From Zygnema circumcarinatum (lineage: Eukaryota; Streptophyta; Zygnematophyceae; Zygnematales; Zygnemataceae), in the NCBI GenBank assembly GCA_037447605.1, contig CM074807.1:2510141-2574140 (forward strand): a DNA stretch of 64,000 bases. The letters run 5' to 3'. The stretch's first letter is position 1, and each line of letters starts with the position of its first letter. A program made the translations under genes and the position numbers. This document shows, piece after piece, positions 26,201 through 38,771 of the stretch. The notes beneath the pieces are model-generated. The model did no database searches. It had not been told where the DNA came from and was given only the letters and a program-made list of their open reading frames with translations.

Positions 26201-27951
26201 TTGTTCCCATCCCTCTCCTATCGCACTTTTGGTTGCTGCCAGCAATGGAACAGCATAAGCCTGTCCCAAGTGATCTGCCATTTGCCTGTCGGTCTTCGCA
26301 AGCCCTGGAAGCAGGGCTGTCACTGCTGTGGCAATATGCCATCGCACGCTGCGTTCAGGAGCACAAGCTCCCGAAGCTACGGCACACCCCTCAGGGTCAA
26401 CCTCTGCGATTGTTCGCTGGTTGCTCTCTGAAGCCTGACTCCATCCTGCCAGAGACCAAGCTGCTAGGAGCACAGCCACTGTTGTGCCTGACAAGTCATC
26501 CCAAAGGCCATGGTCGCTCTGTTTCCTGTGCTGCCACTGGGAAGCCTTCCAATGCTTCCCTTCTCTATCGTGACCCGCGCTCTTCTGAAAAGATCTACCT
26601 GCATCTTCAATTACTTTCTGAACCCCAGGACCATTGTCGTGAACAACCAACGGGCCTTTTCCAGTTTGCATCTGAGTGCTGCCATCAAGGAAGGTGCTGC
26701 TAGCATGCAGTACTTCCAGAGCAGCCGTCACATCCGTCAGCTCAGCGTCACCGTCGAACAGCGAAGGAACCGGGCTGGCAACCATGTCCATGATTGTGTC
26801 AAGCAAAAGCCGCCCTTGAATCTCTTCGTGGCCCTGCACAACAATTGCTTTAATAGCTGATTAGAAAATCGCGATTCCTCTTCCGAACAACATACATATC
26901 TTTAATAAGGAAGGAAATGCACTTTTTTTGAAATGCAAGTTGGTTTTCCTTGTTTACAGATATTGGGCAGATGTCGCTCCATAAACAGAGGACCCTTTTT
27001 TATACTTCCTCCATGCTTCGCCAAGGTTTTTGCCGGAAGCAAGGCTGTCTGTCCTACACCACTGCAGTGCCAGGAAACAAAGTGCAGCTAACGACCTCTT
27101 CCAGGTCATAGGACACCAATTTCTGAGTGCCTCACGAACAACTCCTTGTGAATAAATTTCTTGCTGTGACCAAGAAATAGCGAGAAGTTTCTATTTCTTG
27201 CTATTGCTATTAGAAAAAAAGCAATAGCAATACAAGAATAAATGATTTTTACCGATTCTTTGTCTCAAACGAGGTTCGACATACAGAAACCAAAGGAGGT
27301 ACTCAAGCAACCTTAACGTATTTTGCTCTTTCGAGGTCTGCCACGATGTTTCGCATTGCAATTAGGGTGAAGGCTGTAAAGTACCTGTGCATGGCTGCAG
27401 CTTCGGGATTTTACAAAGTGGAGGAGCGACATCAGCGCACCCTGGTGTGCCAGCACAGAGCTGCGTGTGGCTTCATCTCCTAGAAGATATGCTAGTGCTC
27501 TTGCGGCCTCCGTCTGCACTGCAAGATGATTTCCTCGAATTGCTGAGAGCAACCACCGCACAACTTCCCCGTTGGCAGCTGCTACAATGCCCTGTCTCCG
27601 TTCCGCATTTGCTGAGAGGTCGGCAATAGCAGCTGCTGCCTGAGCGGGCCATGAAAACTGCTGAGAGGGTACCGCTGCAGTGAAGCAGCGCAGAAGCACC
27701 TGTGTTGCTCGGAGAGCTTCAGAAGCTTCCTTCACAGTGACCTGCAGCTCACCTGCTCTTGCGAGAGCACGCTCTGTCTGACGGATTGCCTCTGCCTTAA
27801 GGGCGACCTTCTGAGAGTCTACTGCAGAAGCGATGTGCTCCTCTTGAAGCAGAGCGAAGGTGGCTACGCCTGCAGCAGCTGCCAATACGATGCCCTTGCC
27901 ACTGCCCACAGCTCTCACAGCTCCTCTCAAAGAAGGCGCTGCCTTCTGCAT
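23282..27951 (-). CDS. SERAC1: SERAC1-like alpha/beta hydrolase with N-terminal armadillo-like region
   Basis: Serine-hydrolase domain related to SERAC1, which in animals remodels phosphatidylglycerol at mitochondria-ER contacts; the plant function is unknown. Exons on the minus strand: 27385-27951, 25769-26833, 24912-25679, 24702-24743, 24505-24581, 24317-24404, 24124-24207, 23929-24030, 23707-23805, 23282-23458; 1,022 aa, phases close. ATG 27951 is preceded by an in-frame stop. A hydrophobic segment at ~20-38 (GIVLAAAAGVATFALL) could anchor the N-terminus. Helical, armadillo-like sequence fills ~90-700. The hydrolase domain shows VVFLHGLCGGPFKTW (~750), the nucleophile motif VCHSMGG (Ser ~840, split by an intron), FSVPHFGSRLADMP, and DSDHVNACKP with the likely catalytic His ~971. 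The usual GHSxGG is CHSMGG here, as in SERAC1 relatives. Confidence 0.88.
27171..27230. repeat. Paired short inverted repeats in SERAC1-like intron 1
   Basis: CAAGAAATAG (27171-27180) pairs with CTATTTCTTG (27191-27200), and TTGCTATTGC just after it pairs with GCAATAGCAA (27221-27230). Two adjacent perfect 10 bp hairpins with loops of about 10 and 12 nt result. They lie in the intron 26834-27384. Confidence 0.7.
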
Positions 27952-28269
27952 GGCCCTGAAATGCTCTCGCGCTCTTCTGCAACCTCAGGAGGATACTGCT
28001 GTTCTCCGCCTTCCTAACGAGGACATCCCCTACTCCTCTCTCCCTCCCGGCACTCCGCCATAGCCAATCCTGATCTGACCGGCAGCAGCCCTCCTATACG
28101 CTTCACTTTCCCCACTTCTAGTGTGCAGGATGATATTGAGACGTGGCCGCAGCAGCAGAGTCCACCATGGCTTTCAAGGACTGCACGCGAATGCAGCCAT
28201 GGTGTCCTCTATTGCTTCCTCCGCACGCTACGCGTGCCCGAGTTAGGAGCAGCAGCGCAGGAGGCTCCT
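27952..28269. promoter_or_regulatory. Divergent promoter region of SERAC1-like gene and PDX3
   Basis: Only 318 bp separate the two start codons, so the promoters must overlap. No TATA box is obvious in either direction. Confidence 0.5.
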
Positions 28270-31200
28270 ATGTCCTGCGCTGCCATGTCCCCTTCCTCCC
28301 TGCTTCGCCACTTCCCTCTCGGCAGCAAGAACGCCAAAGCTATCAATTTATCTCTCGGCTGCGGTCCCTCTTTCCTCAATTGTTGGCGAGAGCCTTCTGC
28401 CTCGAGGCCAATATCAGGGAAGGCCTCTTCCTGGAGCGAGTTCCGAGGACTCAGAGTTGGCAGAAACGCACCACAGAAGGTGAAGTGGTCCTTGCATCGC
28501 TGCTTGGACGCAGACTTGACTGCGAGAGCACAAACGGCAGGCATGGCTAGTTTAAGCATTCAAGAGGAGGAGAGATGCAGTTACTTGCGACAGGCTGAAG
28601 CTGCAGCAATCGATGAGGAGCTCATGGGTCCACTGGGGTTCAGTATTGACCAGCTCATGGTGAGGAGTGGAAAATTCTGCCATTAACCCTAGGTAGAATG
28701 CCCACTTGCTTTTATGAATACCGCTGAAGAATTCAATGGGCTGTATAGACGAAAAGACATTTCTAACTTCAGGATGTGAAAACAAAAAAAAAATTCAGAT
28801 GTAGTGGACGGTTTTGCAAACGATGAAGTACACTTAGAGCCTCGCGGCCTAAGGGGTGTTGTCTGGCTTGCTGAACCATCTAGGAGCTAGTGTCACGATG
28901 ATAATCAGAATGCTGACATCTGGGAAGCAGTTTCCACTAATTCACCGTGAGTAGGGTTGGAGGGCAGGAGCTTGCTGGACTGAGTGTGGCCTGTGCTATT
29001 CACGAGGTTCGCTTCATACCATTTTCCCATCCCCACGCATGATTAGAGATGAATTACATCTATTTGCGAGTATCTGTTGCTGAAATGGATGTTTCGTTCG
29101 TCTCCGAGCCTTGGCAATCTGGCAGGCTATTTTGATTTAAGAAATTGAAAATGCTGTGCTATTGCTTTTTTGTCTATCTTGTTTCTTGTTTTAGCATCGT
29201 GCAGTTCGAAGACTCAATCCAATTTGGGAATGTATCTTATTCTCCAAACAGGTTTATACCCCGCTCAATCATCCTCGCGTCCTGATCGTATGTGGACCTG
29301 GCAATAATGGAGGCGACGGCCTTGTAGTTGCAAGGCACCTGTACCATTTTGGTTATCACCCCACTGTGTGCTATCCTAAGCGTACAGATAAGCCCATCTA
29401 CAAGGGTCTCGTGACACAGGTAGAGCACCTACTCAGTTTCTTCGATAGACTTAAAGGAGGTCAGAGATTTGTTAATCATCATTTGACAACGTGAAAAATG
29501 GCGTGTCAGCTGGAAAGCCTTGCAGTTCCTTTCATTCCAACAGACGAACTGCCTGATCGATTTCGCGATAGATACGATCTCGTGGTGGATGCCATGTTCG
29601 GATTCTCCTTCCACGGTGCGACTCACTTGCTTTGTTGCATCACAGAAGCTCAATGAGGTGCTCGAAGACACTAATGTATAGATTGAATGAGTCTGGATCA
29701 GCTTAAAGGTTCATTCGGAGTTCCTCATGCCTTCATGTTTTGCTGACAGTGTTTAAGTGGAATCGAAATGCACTTAGTCTTATCATCGACCAAGATCTGT
29801 ATCTTCTTCGAACCTGACGTGACTGTCTTTTTTGCTCGCCCCCAAATGTATGAAGTTCCTCAGAAGCCTCGATTTGTGCATTCACAGGAATTCCAAGGGC
29901 ACCCTTCGATGCTATTTTGAAGAAGCTACAAGTGCCTCCTAACAGCACGGCTATAGAAGCAGGAGTCCCACCAATTGTCTCCATTGATATCCCATCGGGT
30001 TGGCATGTCGAACTGGGTGATGTGGACGGAACCGGTCTCCGCCCCGATATGCTGGCAAGTGATGCGAGTTGCCCCTGGTTGGGTTCAGTTGCAGCAGAAC
30101 TAAGTTCATTTTGGGAGTGATAAAAAGCTAAGTTCATTTTGGGAGTGATGGAAAGCCCTTGCTTTTTTGCAGGTCTCTCTGACTGCACCCAAGCTGTGTA
30201 GCCGACAGTTTACTGGGCCTCACCATTTCCTTGGAGGCCGCTTTGTGCCTCCTGCAATTGCAGCCAAATACAAGCTGCTCCTTCCCCCATACCCCGGTTC
30301 GGCCATGTGTGTCCGTCTTGGGAAGGTGGAATACGATATGGCGGCATTACGAAAGGACTACGGTGATTGGGAGCTGCTGGAGGAGAATTGTAAGGAGGAT
30401 CCTATAGAGCAGGTAACAAAGAACATCTCTACATTTCCTCAAAGCAATGTAGAGGAGGCTTGCCTTGCTGCCTCGACCTCCTCCGTCAAGATCGACATCT
30501 CAACCCTACAGTCTTAGCTACCTCTGAAGCCGTGCTGTGACTTGCAGTTTCGCATATGGTTTGAAGAAGCATTGGCGGGAGGAGTGCCTGAGCCAAATGC
30601 CATGTGTCTATCCACAGTTGATGCAAACGGCAACCCGTACGTTCTCCTGCTCCTCTCTCTTTCCCTCTGCAGCACATCCGCCCTTCCTTACTGGGGCTGC
30701 GAAAATTTGCACTGAGGCCTGTACTTAGCTCCGGATGGGAGACCAGGTCTTCACGTATGGTCCTCCTCAAAGGCTTCGATAGTCGTGGCTTTGTTTGGTA
30801 CACCAATTACAACAGCCGCAAAGCGTCTGAGTTGTCTGGTCCAAACAGTGGTTCTGCTGCACTCGTCTTCTGGTGGCCGCATCTTCAACGCCAGGTATGA
30901 GCAGGGCATCTTTAAATACCGCTGCATTTCCGATATGCGAGGCAGATCACTTGTAGCCATAGTTTGGTGCATGACCTCTGTCGTATGGGTAATTGAAAAG
31001 TTTTGGGGGATTCGTTTATAGAGTATGGAAGTGAACTGGGACAGGTCCGAGTTGAGGGCGTGGTGGAGAAGGTTACACCAGAGGAGTCCGACACGTATTT
31101 CCAAAGCCGTCCAAGGGGCTCTCAGTTGGGAGCGATAGTTAGTCCACAGGTGCGACACTGATTTCACTCCCTACAATTGGTGGATGCTCGGAAATCCAAG

Positions 31201-31708
31201 GAAGAAGTTTGACAGACAGTTTGGTTTCTGGCCTCTATCCAGAGCTCCGTAATCACCGGTCGTCACGTCCTAGAGGACCTCCAGCGTCACTTCACAGAAC
31301 AGTTCCCTGAGGGGTGAGTGAGAGCTTAAAGCGACTGAGCTTCAATTTAGCATTAGTGAATTTAGAGCTGATGCTTGTTTTATTGCATGCTTCAGTCAAT
31401 CCTTAGTGAGCTATGGCTGGGGGTGAACAGAACGAAGATTCCACGACCTGCAAACTGGGGCGGATTCCGGCTCCTTCCCAAGGCGATCGAATTTTGGCAG
31501 GGAAGGGAGTCTCGCCTACATGACAGGTACTTAGGACTGCGTACTTTGGAGGGCCATCAACCTAAAATAGTCAGCATGGAACGTCAAATTGAAGTCAGCG
31601 ATGGATGCTTAATATGTGCGCACGGAGGTGGGCAGGTTGCTGTACAGCAGGCAGTTGACCGCAGGCGTGGAGGGAGGACAGTGGCGTATTGATCGCCTCG
31701 CACCATAA
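28270..31708 (+). CDS. PDX3: Bifunctional NAD(P)HX epimerase / pyridoxamine-5'-phosphate oxidase (PDX3 type)
   Basis: Fusion protein of plants: an N-terminal YjeF_N domain epimerises damaged NAD(P)H hydrates, and a C-terminal FMN domain oxidises pyridoxamine or pyridoxine phosphate to pyridoxal phosphate. Twelve exons: 28270-28659, 28968-29006, 29252-29419, 29510-29615, 29888-30054, 30173-30412, 30548-30636, 30747-30894, 31045-31149, 31243-31313, 31431-31526, 31636-31708; 563 aa, phases close. The first ~100 residues are basic and Ser-rich, like a plastid transit peptide. Epimerase motifs: [28 protein letters not shown] and [11 protein letters not shown]. Oxidase motifs: [62 protein letters not shown] and the terminal RIDRLAP. 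The exon ending at 30054 uses a GC donor (CTG|GCAAGT), forced by the conserved PDML-VSLTAPK junction. A later ATG at 28285 is also possible. Confidence 0.96.
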
Positions 31709-33195
31709 ATTGGTGACAAAAGAAGCGCAGCACTTGCTGACGCTGTCTGTGGAGTTCATGGATTTGCCTGTGGTAGACCATGAAGGGAGAAAAGAGTATT
31801 CCGAAAGCGCTTGTTCTGACAGACGCTGTCTTAAAGGAGGGCTTGAACTTAGCACAAAGCCCTCTTTCTGGAGTGTGTACTCTGCTTCACCATTGAAAGT
31901 AGCAGCTTGTACGCATTGTCCTTATAGCGCGGGATTTGAAAGACTTGTAGTCATGAAGTGACTTGCTTGGGAATCTCTTTCCTTCCCATAACCTATTGCC
32001 GGTTGTACAGCAACTCTCGTCAGTTTTGTTGTTGTAAGCTCAGGGAGGTTGTTTCGGAGTGCTGAAGGATAGGCCTTGAAAGAAACTCGCGCGGCCAGTT
32101 GATTCTCCTGCGATGCAGCAGCACGCTCTCGATTCCTCTCTCAACGATGGTGACCCCCCTCCACTTTTTAGAATTGGGCTTAAGGACAGGCAGGCCATTG
32201 CTTGTTGCCAACTCTACTGCCCCTACAGGGCAGGCCATGTATTGTGCTGCTCCCAGTTGAAAGGTTTTGCCGCAACATGGTGAGACTTGGCTGACCGATT
32301 GAAGCGAACTTGAGAATTCTGCATCCGGTTGAGTTGTTGCATTTGTGGTGTTGCTTTGACTCCACATGCCGGTGCCAACAAAAGAGGGCATCTTTGCCAG
32401 CCTTGGAAACGTCCCTTTGGCAGCAAGCAGTGACAGCAGCATTGCATTTTTCATTGCTCTTCGATCTAGGGCCCTTCGGATGTGTAAAACGGGTTGCATC
32501 TCCGCTGCTATTCTTAAGTATTTTTAACCCAATTCATACGAAAGATCAAACTAGGTCAAACTGAACAGCACAAATAGGAGCAAAAGACTTTTCACCATGT
32601 TGGAATGAATCACCCTGACGGGACCGTCAATGTCGAATAGAATACTGTTCCTCCCCCAGTTCCTTGTTTCAAAAACGAATTGACAAGACCCTGTCACTTT
32701 GTGTTTGTCTGCGGCTGCCGATTTCCACTTCTGAGACGATACATGATAACAAGTTGGATCGCTACTTTCTCTCCGGAAGACAGAGCTGATAGGAGCATCC
32801 ACGTCACACGAAATATGGTGGGTTTAGAGAGTTACGGGTTCGGGTGGCAGGGGCCTTAATGGGAGGAATTTCACAGTTTGCAAGTTAAGATTCAGTGTCA
32901 TGCTCCGCCCTTATCATACCATTCCAAGGGACCTGAAAGCGTGTAAACCTAATAGGATTGGTGTACTTGTTTAGATACGCTCACTTTACATCAAAGACCT
33001 GCCAGCATAGAGCACCCACACTGACTACGAACATGAAATCTGGGCGGCACGGTTTCATGAATGATTCATGGAGGAGCACATTCACAAGCAAATGACATCA
33101 ACCATGCGACTTTATAGTCAAAAGCATGGTATACCGTCAGCTGCCTACCAAAAGCCACCAATAGGTGAAAATTAAAGCCTCTGCCAGTTCCCTGC
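31709..33195. other. Intergenic region between PDX3 and eS24
   Basis: Convergent 3' ends with about 1.5 kb between stop codons. Several frames of 60-160 codons occur on the minus strand (for example 32020-32499 and 32551-32802), but none resembles a known family or sits in a spliced context I can support. Confidence 0.5.
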
Positions 33196-34393
33196 TTATT
33201 TTGACTTCTTCTTTGCCTCTCCAGCGGCCTTGTTCTGCACCACCCCCAATCACAACAACCATCGCCATGAGAAAATTTGAAAAAAATTGAGGGGCCTTGC
33301 CAAGCACATCAAACAAGCGATAAATTACAGTTAGCAGTGCCGCGTCGGCTCGAATCAGGCCAAACCCACCTTTTTCACTCCGCGAATTCGAATAGCACGA
33401 TTCTTACGCTCCTTGATCTGCTTTCTGGACTTCGCCACCTTCGTCTCCAACCCATTCTGCAACAACATGCATCCCAAGTTCGGTTTGGCCCATCAAAAGT
33501 GCAAACCCTCTCCCAACACTAGCATTGAAAAGCAAGGTCTGAGACTAGGAGAGAGTAAAGGAAAAAGGGGAAGACGAACAGGTGCGATACGCAAGGAAAA
33601 AATATACAGTAAACCATGACATGCTTGACTACATGTTGAGACCAAACTTCTCTTGCTCTCCTACAGGTTCAAGGAAGAACACTAAACATACCCGGACCAA
33701 CCGATATTTGGGCTCATATTTCTTGCACGCGTCCAGCGAGTCATAGATGAGGCCGAAGCCCGTCGATTTCCCTCCACCAAACTGAGTACGGAAACCAAAG
33801 ACAACAATGCACTGCGGGTCCTGCTTCTCGTACATCCGGGCGATAATTTCCTTCAGCTCTGCCTGTCGACCACACCATCAATTTCTATTCTCAGGCCAAA
33901 ACTCGATAACCTCCAAATCACAGAGGCTTCAATTAGGTACTATCGCGAAAATTCACCACAGAAGGCCAATAATTGGAAGGTCAAACCCTAAACCTTCCAG
34001 AAAAGGTCGGGGAAACCTAAAGCACCCGTAAACGTGCTCCCATCACCCATTCGATGCTCGCATAAGGAAAAATGTAAAGAAACTCTAAGGCCTCCGTCAA
34101 CCCTAACGAAACCCTAGCCCTACCTTCCTTCTCTGCCAGCCCTATGACGAATAATCCCTTCCCACAGCCTGCTGGAGCTCACCTTGGACACATTCGGCCG
34201 GCCAGGATGCAGCACGTCCACAATCTGCATGACATTCCCGCCATGGCTGCCGGTTAAGCACTACTGCGCCTACTATTGCAGCAGCAGTTGCCGAGGAGAG
34301 TGCAGAACAAGAACTTACAAACTGTTTGCGCTGCAGGAGGCGGTTGGTCATGAACTTGCGCGTCCGCACTGTGCACGCCTTCGCCTCCGCCAT
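33196..34393 (-). CDS. RPS24: 40S ribosomal protein eS24
   Basis: Cytosolic small-subunit protein. Five exons on the minus strand: 34319-34393, 34183-34224, 33692-33862, 33370-33456, 33196-33234; 414 nt, 137 aa, matching the usual family length. Motifs in order: [89 protein letters not shown] and a Lys-rich tail. The second intron (33863-34182) carries three AAACCCTA-type elements, the telo-box known from plant ribosomal-protein genes. It is head-to-head with APC8. Confidence 0.97.
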
Positions 34394-34707
34394 GGCTGCG
34401 GCAGGGGGAGCTGCTGGCCCTCAAAAGGATGCAGCAGGAAGAGGGCCCCTCTTCCGCCGCGCAGCCCTAAGGAGGCGACCCTCCCGCCCGCCCGACGGCC
34501 AGCCGATTGAATCGACGGCTGAGATGCATCTTCGCTGCGGGGCCCACGCTCTATGTGGTGAAAATTTGTCCCGTTGAACTGAGCGCAGATTGCGCGCATG
34601 GAGCCCTGGATAGGTCTGGCTTGGGTTCTTTTTCCTGCTGCTGCTGTGGCTGTGGTAGTGGTTGTGGCTGTGGCTGTGGCTGTGGCGGAAAAGCGGCTGT
34701 GGAGGCC
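34394..34707. promoter_or_regulatory. Divergent promoter region of eS24 and APC8
   Basis: 314 bp between the two start codons. The APC8 side ends in an imperfect TGTGGC/TGCTGC repeat (about 34637-34705) directly before its ATG. The frame stays open upstream of that ATG but shows only Gly/Cys-rich repeat translation. Confidence 0.5.
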
Positions 34708-37700
34708 ATGGCGGATGCAGCAAGCCGGCGGACGGAGCTTCGGAAAGCAGTGCGGCAGCTTCGGGAGAGGGGGCTGTATGCAGCTGCTAAGTGGTGAGGG
34801 CTGAGATGGCCCCCGTTCCTCACTTGCTGAGGACTTACAGTAGGTTGCAGCGGGATTTAAAGTTGCTAAAAGTCTCTGGTCAAGTACCGTTTTTTGCGCG
34901 TCAGCAGGAAGGCCTTGCAAGGGTCATCGGCTTGCAATGTGCGCATTTAACATAGCTTGCACATAGCTTCATTGTGCGTTCTTAATAGCGCATCAACAAT
35001 CAAACAGACGAACCTGAATTTGGATTCTGAATATTTTTTCCAGCCTGGTAGAGGTGAATAGGCTCGAACAGCATGATCGACGTGTGGATTTATTTGATGG
35101 TGAAATTTTCGAAATTCTAGAAAGATCAGTGAGTTCAAATCAGTTGAATTGATTTAAACTATTTTATCTTGAGACAAGCCGTGTCAGCTTTTTTTATCGT
35201 CGCATGATTTTTTCAGGACGCTTACACGACTGCTGTTAGCGATGTTGTGGAAAAATGGCGCTAACTATGCTCGCACTCATCTTTCAGTCCTCTTCTTCTC
35301 TCTCAGACCCCTCGTATGATTTGCCGTGTGATAAATGCAGGGCTGCAGAGCAGCTGGTTGGGCTTCCAGAGCTTAGTCACGATAGCCTACAGATGGGCCT
35401 GAGCTCAGGTTCAAGTGTTGGGCAGAACCCTAAAGAAGAGGGATCAAGTGAGTGTCCACCTGGAGCGCAGTTTGACACGGATGCCGTTGCTGGAAAGGAT
35501 GACAATGATGAGTATGAGGAGAACGAGGAGGATGCAGTATTGCTGGGCAAGAGTCTTTTTGACATGCGGGAGTATCGACGAGCTGCTCATGCCTTGAGGG
35601 GAGTCCGTGGAAAGACAGCATTTTTCTTGCGCTCTTATGCTACATATTTGGTGAGGTGATGGTTCAACATGGGACCTTCTGATTGTCTATTGTAAAGCTA
35701 TCTTGCGCCCCTGCGATCATCCTCTCTCGCTCTCTCCCTTCTCGTTTTCTTTTCTGCTTCCATACAGCAAGTTGTGAGGAAGATGTTGTAGAAATTGCAT
35801 AGTGAGGCACGAGAGAAAAAAGTAATATTTGTATATATAACTGTATGGATATGTGTATCCAAAGGAAGGGACGAGCTAGCAGTCGCTGAGGGTGAAGTTG
35901 AAACCATTTTGTTTAAGGGAACTGCAAGAGCGGGCGACTGAAAAGACGGTGAAAGGGGGGAAGATGAGGAGGTGGAGAGTAGTTAAGGAAGGTGTGTGAG
36001 GGAAGGAGGCGGCAAGAGGAGGGAGACGTAGCTCGGACTAGGAGTATGGAAAAGGGAAGAAGAGTAAGGTGAGGGAGCGGCAATGGGATACACCTGATGT
36101 GAATGATGTGAAGAAGGGGAAGGAAATAACGTAAAAGTGTGTGAATAGCGAAAGCGAAGGTCCTAGGCGTAGTAACCGAGAGAAGCTGAAATCATATTCA
36201 ATCATATCATATTTTTTTCGTTGCCATGCAAATTTTGAAATGCTTCTAGGGGCTGAGGTGGAACAGGCAGGGGAGAAACGTAAAGAGGAGGAGATTGTAG
36301 AGACCGCGGGATCTTTAGGAAGTGCGGACACTAGTAATTCGGAACTCCCAGCTCTGGAGCAGTCGCTTGGCGCAGCATTTTCTCATGGCCGGTTGGATGC
36401 CTTTGGAGCCTATCTCTATGGTACTGTGCTAGCTGAAAGAGAGAGAAAAGAGGATGCCATTCAAGCGCTATGTCACAGTGTAACTTCCTTCCCCTGGAAC
36501 TGGAGCGCGTGGCTGCAACTTCAGGTGGGAGCATAGCACCGCCACATGGCAGCTTGAGATGTTTGATATGAATGAATTCTTATTGGATATAAAAACTGGA
36601 GAAAATGAGGAGCCCGTTAGAGGAAGCGCCAAAAGAAAGGAAGTAGTAAGTTGCACGAAGGGTTTTGCGTTTTGCTCGCAGAATGTACTGGTGGACCTAA
36701 CGAGTTAGTTGTCTCCCTGGGTTGTGATAACAACTCTCACTCTGGCGATTTGCCATTGGAGGTAGATAGGTGCTGTAGACATTGGCTGGACGGAGTCTTA
36801 GGTGATTGTTTGTATGCTCTGCAATGCAGGCTTTATGCACCGACACAGACACATTGGTGAATATCCAGCATCTCCTGCCTGATCACTGGATGCGCACCTT
36901 TTTTGAAGCTTCAGTTCTCCTGGACCTGCATCGCAACAGTGAGGGCCTCACAAAGTACCGCTCTCTTCATTTGCTCTTCCCACGCAGCGATCACATCGTC
37001 GCCCAGACAGCTTTAGCACACTACAATTTGCGCGAATTTGATGAGGCGGAGAGCCTCTTTGAGGGCATGTTGAAAACAGATCCTTATCGGATTGAGAACA
37101 TGGATGTTTACTCCAACATTCTATACGTCAAGGAGTGCTTTGCGGCGCTCAGCTTTTTAGCACATAAGGTGAGGCTAAACAGCTCTAAGTTAGTCCACCA
37201 TTCTGGCAGTATGGCGGCATCCAGGAGCCATGCCTGCCACGCCTGCTTGTGGAGTTGAACTTGGCTTAGTGAAGAATTGCATTGGCGTTGGCTGATGTGC
37301 AGTGTACTTGGAGAAAAGCTTCCTTGAAGAAGTTTGCTGGTACAATGGTCTGTTATGTTTCCTTTCTTCACAAGAGATAAGGTGATGTCCATTTGATACT
37401 TGTAGAAATCGTTCGTAGTAATTGGAGACGATAAATTGGGGGTTGCATTTGCAACATCGTCGACCTTCACTGTGGCATTTGTGTGCACGCAGAGTATCAT
37501 TGTGCAGATGCGACGCTGATCATTTTTGTTTGAAGGGTCTGCCTGGCCCGATAAGGGCGCTATTTGAGCTAATGACCTCTTTTCTGTTGCTTTCTCATCA
37601 CAGTTCATACTCCCGCTTACTGACGTGCCTATTGTCTCTCCTGCAGTCTGTACTGACAGATAAATACCGGCCTGAGACCTGCTGCATCATTGGCAACTAC

Positions 37701-38771
37701 TATTCTCTCAAGTCACAGCATGAAAAGGCTGTCCTTTATTTTAAGCGAGCTCTGAAGCTGAATCGTTCTTACCTTTCAGCTTGGACGTTAATGGGCCATG
37801 AATATGTGGAACTAAAGAACACTCCGGCGGCGATCAGTGCATATCGGAGGGCAGTTGATATAAACCCAAGAGACTACCGTGCTTGGTATGGGCTTGGGCA
37901 AACATACGAGATCATGGCAATGCCATACTATGCCTTGCACTATTATAGGTGGGTCGCCTGCTGGGCATTCAGCAAATAAAAACCTTTATTTTTAGCCTTT
38001 GTTACAACCCGTATCAAAGCAATTCTTGCCTAAGTCGCTTCTTGCGCGATTATGTTTGGTTGGCACCTTTTTCCTTCCCTCCTCCCCCTGCTTATCGATC
38101 ACTGCTATTGCAGATGTGCCACGCAGCTTCGGCCGGGCGATGCGCGGATGTGGTGCGCCATGGGCATGTGCTATGAAAGCGAGGCCCTGTCCTTGCCGGC
38201 GGCAGCCATTCGCTGCTACAGACGGGCCGTACAGAGCAACGACCGGGAGGGCATCGCACTGCACAAACTTGCCAAGCTGCATGCAGCACTGGGCCAACAG
38301 CAACAGGCTGCTCACTACTTCCGGTGCGCCGCCTGCTCTTGTCACCCCAGCAGCAAGGGCAGGAGATGATTCTTCTGCATGCTGTCGAGATGACCTGCAA
38401 GTTTCGGGTTGGATTTGTTCTTTGTTAATTGCGCAGCAAGAATTTAGAGAGGATGGACGCCGAGCAGGCGGAGGGGCCAGACCTGGTTGAAGCGCTGCTG
38501 TTCCTTGGGCAGTACCTGAAGGCAAAGGGCGGCGTGCACTTATCTGAGGCAGAGCACCTGTGCACTCGCCTGCTCGACTATCCGGGCCCGGTGAGCACCA
38601 CCTCCAACTGACCCACCTCCCTGCACCCTCACATTTCGCCCTGCATGAGATGATCTGAAAGTGGGTCTGCGTTTGCAGGCCAAGGAGGATGCAAAAGCGC
38701 TGCTCCGGGAAATCCACAGCATGCGCCAACATCTTGCGGCTCGAGTCGACCCGGAGGCTGCTCCATCTTAG
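34708..38771 (+). CDS. APC8: Anaphase-promoting complex subunit 8 (CDC23), TPR protein
   Basis: TPR scaffold subunit of the APC/C ubiquitin ligase, working with CDC27 and CDC16 to recruit coactivators. Eight exons: 34708-34793, 35341-35650, 36267-36524, 36830-37168, 37647-37948, 38114-38323, 38437-38590, 38679-38771; 1,752 nt, 583 aa, matching plant APC8 (~580), phases close. Recognisable segments: [102 protein letters not shown] and [12 protein letters not shown]. The tandem 34-residue TPR helices run through the central and C-terminal parts. Residues ~30-130 form an acidic, low-complexity linker as in other members. Confidence 0.97.

Noticed and set aside
32551-32802. 83-codon minus frame between PDX3 and eS24
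   Set aside because: Isolated, no similarity and no supported neighbouring exon.
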